From Nectonema munidae (taxonomy: Eukaryota > Nematomorpha > Nectonematoida > Nectonematidae), in assembly GCA_030549495.1 (NCBI GenBank), contig JAUIRK010000069.1, forward strand, positions 62,001-126,000: a DNA stretch of 64,000 nt, read 5' to 3'. The notes under the pieces are model-generated. The model was not told the origin of the DNA. It was given only the letters and a program-made list of their open reading frames with translations, and made no database searches. This document shows, in pieces, positions 12,245 through 24,520 of this stretch; the first letter of the stretch is position 1; each line of letters begins with the position of its first letter. The position numbers and the translations under genes are program-made.

Positions 12245-12519
12245 CAGTGGTTCCCAACCTTTTTTAGTTTGCGGTACCCTTGGCGAGCTTTTTAAAAATT
12301 CCTGGCACCCTTTGAGGAAAAACTTATTTAAAATTTCCATAGTTTTTTTATTTCTACATCTGCATCAATACCTTATACAGAGATCATATAAAAAAATTTA
12401 TACTGATCCTGCTATCACAGAAAATATAATAATACAAATATGTAATGTTAAGTTTTAAAGTAGTTGCAAAATTTTGGCGGCACCCTTTAGTGCCGCGGCA
12501 CACCGGTTGGGAATCACTG
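12245..12519. mobile_element. hAT MITE with perfect 8-bp target duplication
   Basis: 275-bp non-coding element. The inverted ends are CAGTGGTTCCCAACC on the left and CAGTGATTCCCAACC (reverse complement) on the right, 14 of 15 identical. It is flanked by identical 8-bp copies of GTCTAGAG (12237-12244 and 12520-12527), the duplication length of hAT elements. Subterminal GGCACCC words occur at both ends. A relative with the same end lies at 56219. Confidence 0.92.
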
Positions 12520-12527
12520 GTCTAGAG

Positions 12528-13554
12528 TGACAAAAATATTTTTAGAATCAAATTAACCATGCTTGATTCACTATGTAAGTTTAATGACAAATGAAATGTT
12601 TAGATTGAATTAAAAACACCAAGAGTTAGTTTATAACTAAATTAAGACAGTATTTAGCAAAAATCATACAAGTAACGGTTTTTATATTTTATATCAATTG
12701 ACATGTTAGAATGGTTTGATTGATTGATTTTTTTTGATGATGTAAATGAAAACATCAGATTCGGAATCAATTGATTTTCACGTGATACTTTAGTCGCAAT
12801 ATTTAATACTTTAGAAAAAGACGGTGCGGAGGGAGGACCCCCTTCGCACCCGTCACTGAGAAATCAAAATTAGCCCATCACGAATATAGTTAATATTATA
12901 TTCTCGTTAAATAATTTTTTTCTAAAAAAATTCTTGTTTACATTGTAATAATTATGCAATCTCTTTGCTTAGAAGCCACGCAATTAGATTTATTCTAAAC
13001 AGTGACCACAATCCTTTATACAATACACGTTTGACCTATGTGTATCCGTAAAGTAACGTCAAAAACAATCACCTAGTCTTTGTAGGTAGTAAAAATTTGT
13101 CTTTTTGATATTTTGTTTCTATAACACTTTTTATTCGTTTCACATGTCATCACTTACTCATCTTCCTATATTCGTCCTACTAAGCCAAGAATGATTGCGA
13201 ATCCCCAGTATGCTGTATTCATTCTTTATTCCTTCTTTTTTTGATTATTATCATTGCTCGCTTTCAAAGGCTCGCCTTTTTCCTACGCTCATTTCAGTGA
13301 ATCACTTTAGGCTTTTTTGCTGCTTCAAAAGTATTGCAAAAATTCGAAAAATCCTTTGCTGATATAATAAGATGTCTCACCTTTTGTGAATTATTTTTTC
13401 TCATTCTTTCCTTTTCTTCGCTCGTTGAAGTGGTATCGCTATGTCCATTGCATTATTATATCAAAGAATGTGTGCGACTTGCATCTTAGAATAACAAAAG
13501 TTTTACATATTTTTAGAATAATCCCTTTACAAACTTTTTGTAATAATAATTGAA
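12528..13554. other. IAP gene upstream region
   Basis: No coding sequence. At 12822-12859 a GC-rich patch ends CACCCGTCACTG; read in reverse complement it starts CAGTGACGGGTGCGAAGGGG, typical of a hAT-type MITE terminus, but its partner was not found. The promoter and 5' untranslated region of the IAP gene should lie in 13000-13554; I see no decisive core promoter motif. Confidence 0.4.
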
Positions 13555-16500
13555 ATGAATGGTGAAGAAGGCAAACAAACTTCCATATTTTCTCAACACT
13601 GTTCACCCCCTGCTACTATTAATGATGGCGTTCACTGCATTAAAAGTTGTTTAGATGGAAGTTTTTCAGATCAGAGTTCTTGTTCGAGTGATAGTGGTTT
13701 CAATACTTTTGAAAAGAATGAAGTAAACTCTTCCCCTTTGTCAGAATCTTATTTGAAAGCTGATGCCAATGATTTATCCATTGAAAACAATACTTCCTTT
13801 TTCGCAAAACTAACCAATGAAGAGTGCCGACTAACAACATTTACTTCATCGTGGCCTTATTCAGATGTAATTTTGCTTCTAATCCTTTCTCATTTTTTTA
13901 CATTTTTCTTTTTAGCACTCTAATTTATCTCCATCCAAAATGGCGAAGGCGGGATTTTTTTGCTTGGGTAAATACGACAAGGTTCAATGCCCGTACTGTA
14001 CCGGAATACTTGGAGATTGGCTTTGTGATGATGATCCGCTGGTGGAGCACTATGAGCATTTTCCCCATTGCCGTTTTGTTTTGAAAGTGCAGAAGAAAAA
14101 TACAATATTATCACGTAACCTTCCCAGTTATCAACTTGAAGAAATGGAAGATAGTGCCTCTAGTGATTCCAATGTTTCATCTTTAAGTCCTGAAGATGGT
14201 CTCGAAATTCAGCATCGAGATGTTTCTCTATCTCTTCAGTAAACCGTCTACTTTTCCTTCATATATATTTCTTACTCTGTCCTTATTTTAGACCTAGGTC
14301 ATATGACGCACTTAACGATTCTTCCATTTCTCCTAAACACCCTCACTTTTCACCCTACGATTCCCGATTCATTTCATTTTCCTGCTGGCCTAAATCTTCT
14401 CCTATTTCACGTGCTGATTTATGCGAAGCTGGCTTTTTCTACATCGGTAAACTATTCACATTTCTCTCTTATTACCTTTAACCCCCACACCAAATGTATA
14501 GATGTGAATATGAAACACCTTTACATGGTATTTATCTAAAGATAACATTTTAAATTAGAGGGTAATGAAATAGAAGGACTATGAATATTTTAATATAAAA
14601 GCTGTGCCATGTTTCCTAAAAAAGCAATGGAAATACAATTAATGACTTTTTTTGAGAGCATTTTGATTTCATGCTCTCATTAAGGTTCTCGGTATTGATT
14701 GATCTCTTAAATATTCATTTGTTAATTAACGGTTAATCTACTAACTTATGAATATTAGTTAATGTACACACCGGGTAAAATTTACCCAAAAAAACTTTTC
14801 ATTCTATTATAAAAGTGAATATAAAATCCTTATTTAGTTTCAGCATTTTATATATGGTTTCCAAATTTATCAAAAAGTCTCCCACCTATCCACCTTTTAT
14901 CTCCTGTGAGACATTTATTTTTGCACAAAAGACAGTTATTGTGATTCCCGCTACATTTCAACAATATGACTTTATAACAGGGTTGGAAAGTTTGAGAGAA
15001 AATATCCTACTGCCATTCCAACTCTTAGTTCTTACAAACACCCGACTCTTACTCCGATTCTGAATAGATTCTGAACTATTTTTTTCTTTAATTAAAACAC
15101 CTAAAAAAACCGACTCCGATCCTACCCCCTTAAAATCTTCTCCCCCGAACTCTGCTTTTTAACTTGATAGAAGAAGCTTATCAGCCGACCTTACTACCAG
15201 CTAAATTATTATTATTTAAATTTTGTATTGCTCTATCTATCATCTGATACACAAAATAGATCGTCACGCCGAAAATTTTTACGAAGTTTGTGAACCACTG
15301 TTCTAGCTTAACTATAACAAAATCATTCATATTTGATAGATCAATTAAGTCTCGATCCCTTCTTATTGCCATTTAGCAGTTATTGATACCGAAGGTCAAA
15401 GTTGCACTTTCTATCACTAGATTTGCTATACTCTAAACAAGGAAAGGTTTTTACCATGACTCTAAAAATGATATCTTTAGGGAACAAAATTTTGGTTGGG
15501 CAGATTCTATATTTATTGTTCGAATATTTTTATCTTCTAAAGACCATATGGAAAGGGCTGTATTAGAAGACTCAGTACAGTGAGTGAGACCTCATTTATC
15601 CGACAGTAGATTATTCGACAACCCCACTATCCGCTGCAATATTGTTTTGGAGCTAAAAGATTTTTATCAGCCTCTCATCTCATTAATTGTCAACAAGTTT
15701 GATTCATATCAAATGAATTGGTTTGGATGGATTGATTACTCTTTTAAATTTTTAGAAACGAAGTCTTACCAAACTAGATTAGTAACACAGAAAAACAAAG
15801 AATCATCCTATATAATCATTATATTCTACCCACACATATATTCAATTAGTAAAGTAATTTGTTTGGAAATATATTTAGGACTTGGATCTATGAATTGACA
15901 GTTATGAAGCTGTGGATCTAAAAATTAAAGGTTTAAAATTTGTGGACAAACCTTGAATTTATATAAATAACTATAAAGATGCTCTATATTTGATTTCTGG
16001 GATAAAAGACTTGATTGTTTTTTATAAGGGCATTTTTCGTAACTTGTGTTCTATTCACTTTTTCATTTACAGTAATCAATAGGGATAAACTTTTGAGCTT
16101 TAAATTATAGAGAACACGTTCTTATAAATATAGTTATGTGCTAAATAAAATATATTCCTCTCTGAAAAATGTATAGGCGCTTGTTCAAATTACTGGCTAC
16201 ATTACTCCCTCTGATCAAATATAGCTCAAATTTGCATTATTATATCAATGAAGTGGAAATTGATGAAAAAAAATAGAATAGGAGCTTTGAAGGAACTCCA
16301 AACTTTGCCAAAGAAACTTGCCCATTTCATAGGCCAGATGCAGGCCATAAGGAAGGCGCAAAGTGCCCTAAGAAGGATCTGATTCTTTCCGTCCGGGACA
16401 CCCATCGTCCGTTGAAGGAGGTGCAGTTGGGCCCCGAGGAACTCGATGGACTGCACGGGGGTGAGGATAGATTTCCTATGGTTAATGTCGATCCCACCTT

Positions 16501-18521
16501 CCTGTTCTAGGTAACGGGTAAACAATTGGGTCACCTTGAGGGTTGAAGAGCTGTCTCTTTCCAATATGAGGAAATCATCCAAGTAGAGGACGAACCTGAG
16601 GCTGGAGCGGAGGGAGTCCTCCTAGTAGACTTGCTACGACTCCCTGCAGAATGGCCGGGCTAAAGCAGGCTCCCATGGGTAACCTGGTAAATTGCCAGAG
16701 GCGGCCAGCCAACTTTATACAGAAGCAATTCCTCCACTCCTTTTGGATGCGGATGCCGTAAAAGGCGTCCGTCAATTCCAGCCGGGTGGCCCAGGCCAAC
16801 CCGGGCTCTATATAACGGAGCTGGAAGGGGGCCGTCAGCTTTATGGCTGGGGTTGCGAAGATGTCCCTAGTGAACCCAAAGTCCGTCATGAGGCGCACCT
16901 TGCCGTTAGCCTTAGGAACGAGGAAACATGGGGACACAAATTTGGGGGCGATTCGCCCTTTCTAATACGCCTGTCCTGACCAACCCAGGAAGTACCTTCC
17001 TGACGATAAATTCACGTTGCTCCGCAGGCGGGCTGAGAAGCGAGAAAACGCATGGAACGGAGCTTTCGAGATGAGACGAGGCCGATAACCGCGGTGGAGG
17101 ATGTTCCTGGAGGCCTGATGCCTTAGGTCTTTGGGGGCCCTGAACAAGGGAGCGGATACCGAAAATGAGGCCTCCGGGTCGAGGCTTCCTAATCTGGCCG
17201 AGGTCGCAAAGGACGACAAGATGTGCTTGCAGGAGGCAATATCCAAGATCGACGGGATCTGGTCCTCTACCGGGCCAGGGTTGGCCCTCGGGTCGAAGGA
17301 CATAACCTGTGAAAAGATCCTTTTCCAAAACCGAAACGGGAATAAGTCCCGGTTTTCCTGGTACAAGTCCAGCAGCCGGCCTGGGTGCGCTGGGACGAAG
17401 AAACTTCTGTCCCCAACCCAGATGGTGATGGAACCGTCTGACTGGAAGCAAAACGAGGGTTCTGCCCCGTGCTCAGTGGGGATCGGCAGCAGGACATCAA
17501 GCGGAGGCCGCACCTGCAGCTCTCCTGGGAGGGCCAGCACTCGCTCGCCTTCCTCCACCCGGATGTGGGTCTGGACCAACGCGGGTCGATGGGTCACTAA
17601 AAACTTTAGGATTTTCCTCAGTGTTTCATTATGTGTATTGTTTAATATTTATTGTAATACAATGATAAATTGTATATGTGTCTTTTTTCATAAACTTAAT
17701 GTGAATGTTTTTAGGTTATAACGATTACGTCAAATGTTTCCATTGTGATGGCGGCTTACGCAATTGGCAAGAAGGAGATATTCCATGGAGACAACACGCC
17801 CAATGGTTTCCACAATGTCTCTTTCTTAAAATGAACAAAGGAAATGCCTTTATCGAAGAAGTGTTGTCTTCAGTACCAATAGACATTGGCTCTAAAGCTC
17901 TCGAAGAATCGAAAGGCGAAAGCACGAGTAATTGCAGTACCCAAAATTCACTCTTTCCCAGTGATGCGCTGTTGAAAGGTTTTTATGCATTCAGTGCACT
18001 CTCTCCCTTATTCATTGCTCCCTTTGTTTTGATAGAAAAATTGAAGGAAATAACAAATGCCGAGTTGTGCAAGCCTTCTTCGCAGGCGCTCCTGTCCCTT
18101 TCAGTGCCGATGACTCGCATTCGCAAGGCAGTTTCCCTTTTCGCTACCAGCGGCATCACGTTCATCGCTTCTGAGGCCCTGCTGAAAGCTGTCAAAAGCC
18201 AACAAACAAATCCCTCTACTTTCGACCACATCCAAGTATCGCGTTTTCCTTCTTTGTCCCTTTCTCTTGCACGCATTTTCGTGTTTTAAGGATTTGAATG
18301 ATGAATTGTCTGTGCTTCCATCAACATCCTGTCTACTAAAAGAAGAAAACGAGAATCTTAAAGCGGAGAGGTGCTGCAAAATATGCCTGGAAGAGAAAGC
18401 AGAGATACTCTTCATGCCCTGCAGACATTTAGTCGCTTGTTCACAATGTTCCATCTTTCTAAAGAATTGTCCAATTTGTCGCTCTTCCATTAAAGGATCG
18501 ATTAAAGCTTATTTGGTTTAA
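13555..18521 (+). CDS. Inhibitor of apoptosis protein, BIR-BIR-RING, six exons
   Basis: Exons 13555-13866, 13916-14238, 14292-14446, 17715-17978, 18036-18235 and 18291-18521 all use GT-AG introns and read one 494-residue frame, the size of XIAP-like proteins. BIR1 (residues 88-160, split by intron 1) has zinc ligands C129, C132, H149, C156; BIR2 (about 234-300, split by intron 3) has C271, C274, H291, C298. Both follow the family spacing CX2CX16HX6C. BIR2 keeps the DIPWRQHAQWFP groove region that binds Smac/Reaper-type tetrapeptides in homologues; BIR1 is more diverged there. Residues 352-425 may be UBA-like helices. The RING (C447, C450, C462, H464, C468, C471, C478, C481) would act as a ubiquitin E3 ligase. 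The Ser-rich N-terminus (1-87) has no known domain. Intron 4 (57 bp, 17979-18035) is inferred; without it the frame stays open but adds an unlikely hydrophobic stretch. Confidence 0.88.
14960..15175. repeat. GACTCC-type dispersed repeat fragment
   Basis: Within IAP intron 3. AACAGGGTTGGAAAGTTTGA is followed by CCAACTCTTAGTTCT, CCCGACTCTTACTCCGATTC and further ACTCCGATCC words, similar in layout to the repeats at 6964 and 19370. Probably a decayed non-autonomous element. Confidence 0.35.
16226..17597 (-). mobile_element. DIRS-like retroelement fossil (reverse transcriptase part)
   Basis: A minus-strand fossil inside IAP intron 3, far richer in G+C than anything around it. The recognisable part is a reverse transcriptase domain: PKANGKVRLMTDFG, LPMGACFSPAILQG and the catalytic YLDDFLI box, followed by KSILTPVQSIEFLGAQL, a tail characteristic of DIRS/Ngaro-type elements. 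The upstream part (about 16960-17597) is open but matches nothing I can name and may be the linker before the polymerase. No terminal repeats, tyrosine recombinase or capsid gene are visible, so it is a fragment. It is broken, with at least two or three interruptions. The sharp composition boundary at both ends suggests an insertion that has not yet drifted to the local base composition. Confidence 0.7.
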
Positions 18522-18602
18522 TGACTTACTTGGAAATACATCTAAAGAATGGAAGAGATTATTTAAAATAATTTTATTTTTATAGATTTTACTTTAAAGA
18601 AG

Positions 18603-18608
18603 AATAAA
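18603..18608 (+). promoter_or_regulatory. Polyadenylation signal AATAAA of the IAP gene
   Basis: AATAAA lies 82 bp after the IAP stop codon and is followed by T- and GT-rich sequence (TTGTATGTGTGTATA), the usual layout of a cleavage/polyadenylation site. Confidence 0.6.
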
Positions 18609-21261
18609 TTTATTTTAGTTGTATGTGTGTATAAACCGTTTATTTTTATATTCTTATTTATTCACCCTAAATTTTTTTTAATCGTATTCACTGCCAATTA
18701 TGTTATCATTTGTAAAAATACATTTAATATGTGTATATTTTTTATGCCAATTTGTTTTTTATTTTTCTGTGTATTCAAAACAACTAATAAATAATAACGA
18801 GCTCTTGTTATAATTTGCATGAATGAATTAAAATTGATATCCTTTAAAATATTTTTAATATTTTCAAGTATTTTAGATTCGAGGATCAATGTGTAAATAG
18901 GGATAAAAATTTTGTTGAAGATAGACCTCTAAGTTGATGCATCCATTTTACCGTACATACCGATATATAAGTCGGCCTTTCATCAACTTAATTTTATTTT
19001 GAACAACAATAGTGTTTCAGAAGGTTTTATAAACACATTCAACAGATTTTGAACACTGCTTGCGTTATAGGTATGAATGAATGTTTCTTGGTAAATAAAA
19101 TATTTTTTGAATCAATTTTTTCTTTTGATGTTTCAAGTCATGCGCGCTCTACAACGTTTAATTTTATGAAGTTTTATTTATTTATTTTTTGAGTTACAGC
19201 ATGACAAGCGAACATACATTGAATTCCAATTTTTTGTTTTAAATAACTTATAAACCGACTATACTTTAAAGACTTTGCTGTTATGGGACTTTATTGTTTT
19301 AACGTCACCAGGTTTGTTAAGTCGAAAAATATTTTGCTTCTTGGACTTCACTTATTTATAATTTTTCGACTGCAACTCCATTTAGGTATCTTTTTTTTTT
19401 AGCACTGGTGACTCTCTACCTATTTATATTTATGCGACTTTGACTTTAAAAAATTATAATTATGTAACATCCAAATATTGTAAGTCTCTAACTTAAAATT
19501 ATGTAAAATTGCTTTTGAAACATCATTTTTATATTACCGACTCACTAGTTGTCTTCAATCTATATCTGATGTGTAAAAGAATGGTGGTGACATGTACTAT
19601 ATTTTTTATGCCTAGTATATACTTTTTTTATAGTGTCAAATTATTGTCTATAACATCTAAACCAAAACAATAGCATTTAAAAACTAAACGTATCTTGATT
19701 TTTTTAAGTATATATTGTCCTAAAACTTTCTACTCATAAATTTTTTAATTTTATTGAATATTTTAGCCTTTTTTACAAAAAGAAAAGGTTAGACCAAAAT
19801 GATAAAGATTTTTTGTTTTGCAATGTTGAGTCCTAAAGATGATGCCTATGAATTTATTTTTAATATAACAATTGTGAATATATCCTGTTTTTATAATCTG
19901 AGTCGGAATCGCAATAATTGTTACGACTCCTTCTCAGAACGTGCGATTGCTCCAGCATATTTATAGAAGATGATGGATAATTTTTTTATATTGTATATAG
20001 AATGATAAATGATATATTTTTAGAAGTACCACCAATATTTGCCATACCTTTCTAGTTTTTTTTTGTAATTTATACGGATTGAATCTTTTAAATCAACCTT
20101 GGAATCCCACTGTTAGGCTTTTTACTCTATTCGTTTTTTTCAGATCAAATTTTAGCTAAATTAGTCCGCTCAAGTGCTGCGGGAGGCGTTAAGTGGCACC
20201 ACCTCCGCCTCTTTTTCTCAGATATTAATAAATTGTTTTTTTTAATGTTACATATATATTTCAACTATGCTGAATTCAGTGGTGATGTCCATTTTTTATC
20301 AAACCTGTCAAAAAATTGATTTATACATTTCTTCTGTATATGACAGTCCATCTCAAAGATGAATTTTTTATTTAAATAATAATATAATGTTTTTTACCAT
20401 TTTTTAATCAAAATTAGTCAAACCTATCAAAAAATAATTTAAATATGATAGCCCATGTCAAAATTAAAAATTTATTATAAAAAGTTTAATTTTTCTTGCA
20501 GTATTTCTTTGCTAATTATTTTCTTAATTTATTTAATAAACCAACTTTTGGTGTTTAATTCACTCAAAATATTTCATTTATCAGTAAATTATGTATCTCG
20601 ATGACCTATTCAAAATTTTCCCATTTCTTAGTGAAATGATACTTCTAATCTTGGCTTGTAAACTATTGATTTAAAGATTTTCTTTTTCACTCACAAAATC
20701 TTTTTTGAAGCTCCCAAAATTAGATCATCACCACTTCCTAGTTCATTGGAACGAGGTAGATCTTCCATTTAATCAAGATTGATACTTCTTTTTTAAAATT
20801 ATTTCTTTTGATCACACGTCCTCTTTTCAATTAATATTTAGGTTGCTTCCTTCCCTCAAACTAATATCCAAAAGATTTTATAATACGTTTTGTTATTTTT
20901 TAAATAAATGTTTCATAATCAAGACGTTTTAAGAAAGTATATTTTTACTATATAACTAATATACAACGATTTTTTGAAAAAAAATTTACACAACTGTTTT
21001 TCAGGCATACATTGCCACTTCTAGATATTTTTTTAACCGTATAAGCCAAAATGGAGTACAGAAATAAACTAAGCATATGCGAAAACTGAGTTCAGAAATT
21101 AAACCAGCATGATCGATTTAGTTTTAGTAAAATTTGCATCAATATTTTTGTAGCTAAATTTCAGAAGTAAACCTTAAATTTGATTGCAATTTATAGGCAT
21201 TTTCAAATCCTAAATGCAAAAATTGAATCCATAAATGAAACTAGCATGGTTGATTGGTATA
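18609..21261. repeat. Non-coding region with GACTCC-type repeat (19370-19960)
   Basis: No gene seen. From about 19370 (CTGCAACTCCATTTAGGTAT) to 19960 (GAGTCGGAATCG, then ACGACTCC) the sequence has inverted GACTCC/GAGTCG ends and an interior (TTAGACCAAAATGATAAAGA near 19788) shared with the repeat at 6964-7320. It looks like a fuller copy of that non-autonomous family. The rest is plain A+T-rich sequence. Confidence 0.45.
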
Positions 21262-21650
21262 CTATATTTGATCATTCTCGAAATCTGCGAAATTTTAGAA
21301 CGAATAAACATATTGCTCAAAAAGTTTTTGACACAAACTTTTCAAAAATATTTTTTCTCGCCCTCTTGGAATTGTTTTGATAACAATTAAAATTGAAAAT
21401 TCCCCAAGAGTTGAAAGCTGCGATGTCCAAGTAATTAGTAAATATGGCCATAGTCCATCGTCTAATAGGCTAATAAGACGTGAACTCTCTTACCATACGG
21501 TGGAAGCTACCAACACCACCTTTAAATTTAATATATAGTACTAAGTTTCTGGTTTTTTGTTGATTTGTTATTGCAAATTATTTAGTATGTTGAAAAGATA
21601 AAACGTAAATTGCCTTCAAATATTTCTTAACATGTTTCATTGGGATATAT
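21262..21650 (+). repeat. Dispersed 390-bp repeat, copy 1
   Basis: About 390 bp also present, in the same orientation and roughly 75-80% alike by eye, at 25680-26045. Shared words include TTGAAAGCTGCGATGTCCA and TTTAGTATGTTGAAAAGATA. No coding content or terminal repeats are visible, so the family is unassigned. Confidence 0.6.
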
Positions 21651-23921
21651 ATTGAAATTGATCCAAACTCAGTATAAACTTATCTAATCTCCGTTTATTG
21701 TAATTTCATATTATGTTTGCAGTTTGGTTTTAGCACATTAGGTAAAAAATGCCTATTAGAATTTATTGTACCGCAAATGATCAAGTTTAGACTAATAGCC
21801 CACTTTGCTATTTCCTGTGGTACCTGTATAACAAATTTCACAACCATGAAACAAATCACACTCGGTAATCAAGCGTTTACAAATTTCAAATGTAGAAAAA
21901 TATGAATCCTATATTTCCGCTTCATAATATAAAAATAATTAAATTCATATATTTTGATGCCATGATTTTCTGATTTTTTAAAATCGTAAATTTATACAGG
22001 TAACTACCCCTAAATTTTACCAATTGTTCATGAATTGTAACAGCATCTAGTTGAGTCTAATATCCACTTTTCAAAAAAATTACCATCTTACCCTGATTGC
22101 AAACAATTTATCATTCGGATTTCTAGTATATACAATATCAAATCGAATGAAAATATTTATAAAAGTGAACATACGTCTTCCTATTGCTGCACCTAAAAAG
22201 GTGTCTTATAGCTATTCTTTGGCTTTTTGTATGTCAAATTATGAATCCAAAATATACTAAAATGTCGCTAACTTTAAATGTTTCATAGCACCTTCTCAAT
22301 TCTTCTAATTAAAAACTTTCGCTACTAAAACAAAACACCCTAAAAGAGGTCGTTATTAACATGCCCTTAATCTTTCTAAATTCTATGTAAAATGTCTTAT
22401 CTTTATTTTTCTTTTTTTAGAGAAATTATGAAATAAAATGTAATGTATACACAATTTATGCTAATATGAGTTCAATTAATAAAGCTGTTATTTTATTTAC
22501 AAAGGAAAAAATTACTTATTATTTTATGCTTTTCATTTGATTTATTCCCATAATTTGATGAATCAGGGTAATAACAAAAATTTTGATTTTAACATTTTTT
22601 ACTTTATTCGATTAACCATAATGACGTTATGACAAGTTTCGGCAATTTAGAGTTAGAACACGAAGGCTAATTGAATTTTGAGGGGTGCAAAAAAATCTAG
22701 TTCCGTCTGCTTAGTTTTATTTTATTTTATTTTCATATAAAAAATTTTCAAATATGTTGACAGTGCTTCCCACTGTAGTGGATTATTACATGGTGGATGT
22801 GATTTAGGAATATTTCAAGGCTAATAGTTTCTAAATAATACATAGAAACTTTTTTCCCAAAAGTTTGTCAGAAAAATTACCATCATTTATAACAGAAGCA
22901 GATTTTCATACTTAAATGATGAACTGATTATTTGAAAAGATATTTGAAAAAAAGCTTTGATTTTTTTGTTTGAATTACTCAAAACATAATAGAGTTCAAT
23001 TATCATAACTATCTTGATCATGTTTGTTTTTAATCAACCACTATCATTTTATTGATAAAATTTCCCAGTAAATTTATAGGGTTTAATTTGAAATTATATA
23101 AAATAAAAATATTTAATTTATGTTGTAAGATCAAAAAAAAATTCGAAAAAGTTTTATAAAAAACTTGATTAGAATATTTGGAAGAAGAAGAGGAAATTAC
23201 CGCTCCAAAAATTAAATATTTGTAATTGGTTCGTTATGTTTGGAAATCCCTGATTTATAACATTTCAAATACGTTACTTATGTCCTCCATATTTCAGAAA
23301 TTCCTTATTGAAATGGTTATAAATGTTCGTATCAAATACCTAAATTTTATAATACCGCAAGGAGATATTTTTTCATGTACAATCAATTTGACTGGCATTT
23401 ATGTCTTCACAAGGTTCATAATTTCTTATAAAATATATAGGTATCATCCTATTTAGTACATTTCAAATATGAAGATCACTTTTCTAAATAATAAAATCTT
23501 TTTTTCTTTGAAATTTATGAAAACATATTTCACACCTTACCAAAAACTTATATGAGAAATAGTCTGCCTCATTGTAAAGTGTTGAAGAAAGCTGATAATT
23601 TGATAAAACAATATTGGAGAAGAATTTCACCTACTTTCTGGAATATTTTTTAAGGGATGAATGTGTTATGGGTTTTTGTTCTTTGATTACATCAACTCAT
23701 TATATCTAAAGCGTAGTGCGTGATCTTCATGTGTGAATTTAAAAGGTCAAATATCATCTGTTTGATCAGACAAGATTTTTTAATACTATTAGGTTAGCTC
23801 TTAAAATACCAAAAGATTCATATAATTTTGATATATATGAATACGGTCTTCTGACCCTTGAAATACAAGCATATTCTCAAATGTGAAATTTTTTTTTATG
23901 AGATTATTTTATGCTAATAAA
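21651..23921. other. No supported gene
   Basis: Small frames at 21717, 22051 and 23226 are A+T-rich and unrecognised. The stretch ends near a microsatellite at 23922. Confidence 0.4.
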
Positions 23922-23942
23922 TTCTTCTTCTTCTTCTTCTTA
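23922..23942 (+). repeat. (TTC)n microsatellite
   Basis: About seven TTC units directly after AATAAA. The same AATAAA-plus-(TTC)n layout ends the LINE at 47760, so this could be the tail of a strongly 5'-truncated LINE copy. Confidence 0.6.
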
Positions 23943-23997
23943 TATTACTTACTACCAAGTAGTTTTAGGATCAAATTGTGAATATTTTTATCGGTGA

Positions 23998-24160
23998 ATT
24001 TTTTAATTTAGGGCAAAAAAGACAACGGAATTATGGGGTATTTTCATCGAGAAGGAACAATTGCGCCATTTGTATCGAACTATGAGGAAATTAGGCTTGA
24101 TTTGGGATCGAACCCAAGACCTTGAGTTATACCAACTTTACTCACGCCCCTCCAAATAAT
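23998..24160 (-). repeat. tRNA-derived SINE, minus strand
   Basis: In reverse complement it reads GGCGTGAGTAAAGTTGGTAT, then CAAGGTCTTGGGTTCGATCC (B box GGTTCGATCC), then AAATGGCGCAATTGTTCCTT and TCTCGATGAAAATACCCC. It matches the plus-strand SINE at 29138 throughout, with a small deletion between the A- and B-box regions. Confidence 0.75.
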
Positions 24161-24520
24161 TGATTTTTCTAAATTTTGTTCACATAATATTTCTATTACA
24201 ATTTATTTTTATCCTGATTTAATTAAAAATAATATACATGCTACCCTCAATTAGAGAAGGTTTTCTAATTTGAATTTTTTATTTCCATTGAAAAATGAAT
24301 TTAAGAATATAAATTATCATATTTATTTTATAAAAATCCCTAAGAATATTTCATGTTACAGACAATTATCTTTATAAAATAAATGATGTATTAATAGAAA
24401 ATTAAATTATATTTATTTTATTTTTTTTCTTCATTTTGTGGCGCTTTTAAAATAGACCAATGTCCAAACTTGAGGGTTTGAATTCCAAGAACCCTCTATT
24501 TTTAATTTAAAACTGATTTA

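Noticed and set aside
16692-17721. Plus-strand frames of up to 196 residues in the GC-rich island
   Set aside because: They are antisense to the reverse transcriptase; long open frames arise there because stop codons are rare in G+C-rich DNA.
17979-18035. Reading through 17979-18035 as IAP coding sequence
   Set aside because: It is open, but it adds a hydrophobic stretch not expected between BIR2 and RING and has GT...TTTTGATAG borders and a length (57 bp) like the other introns.
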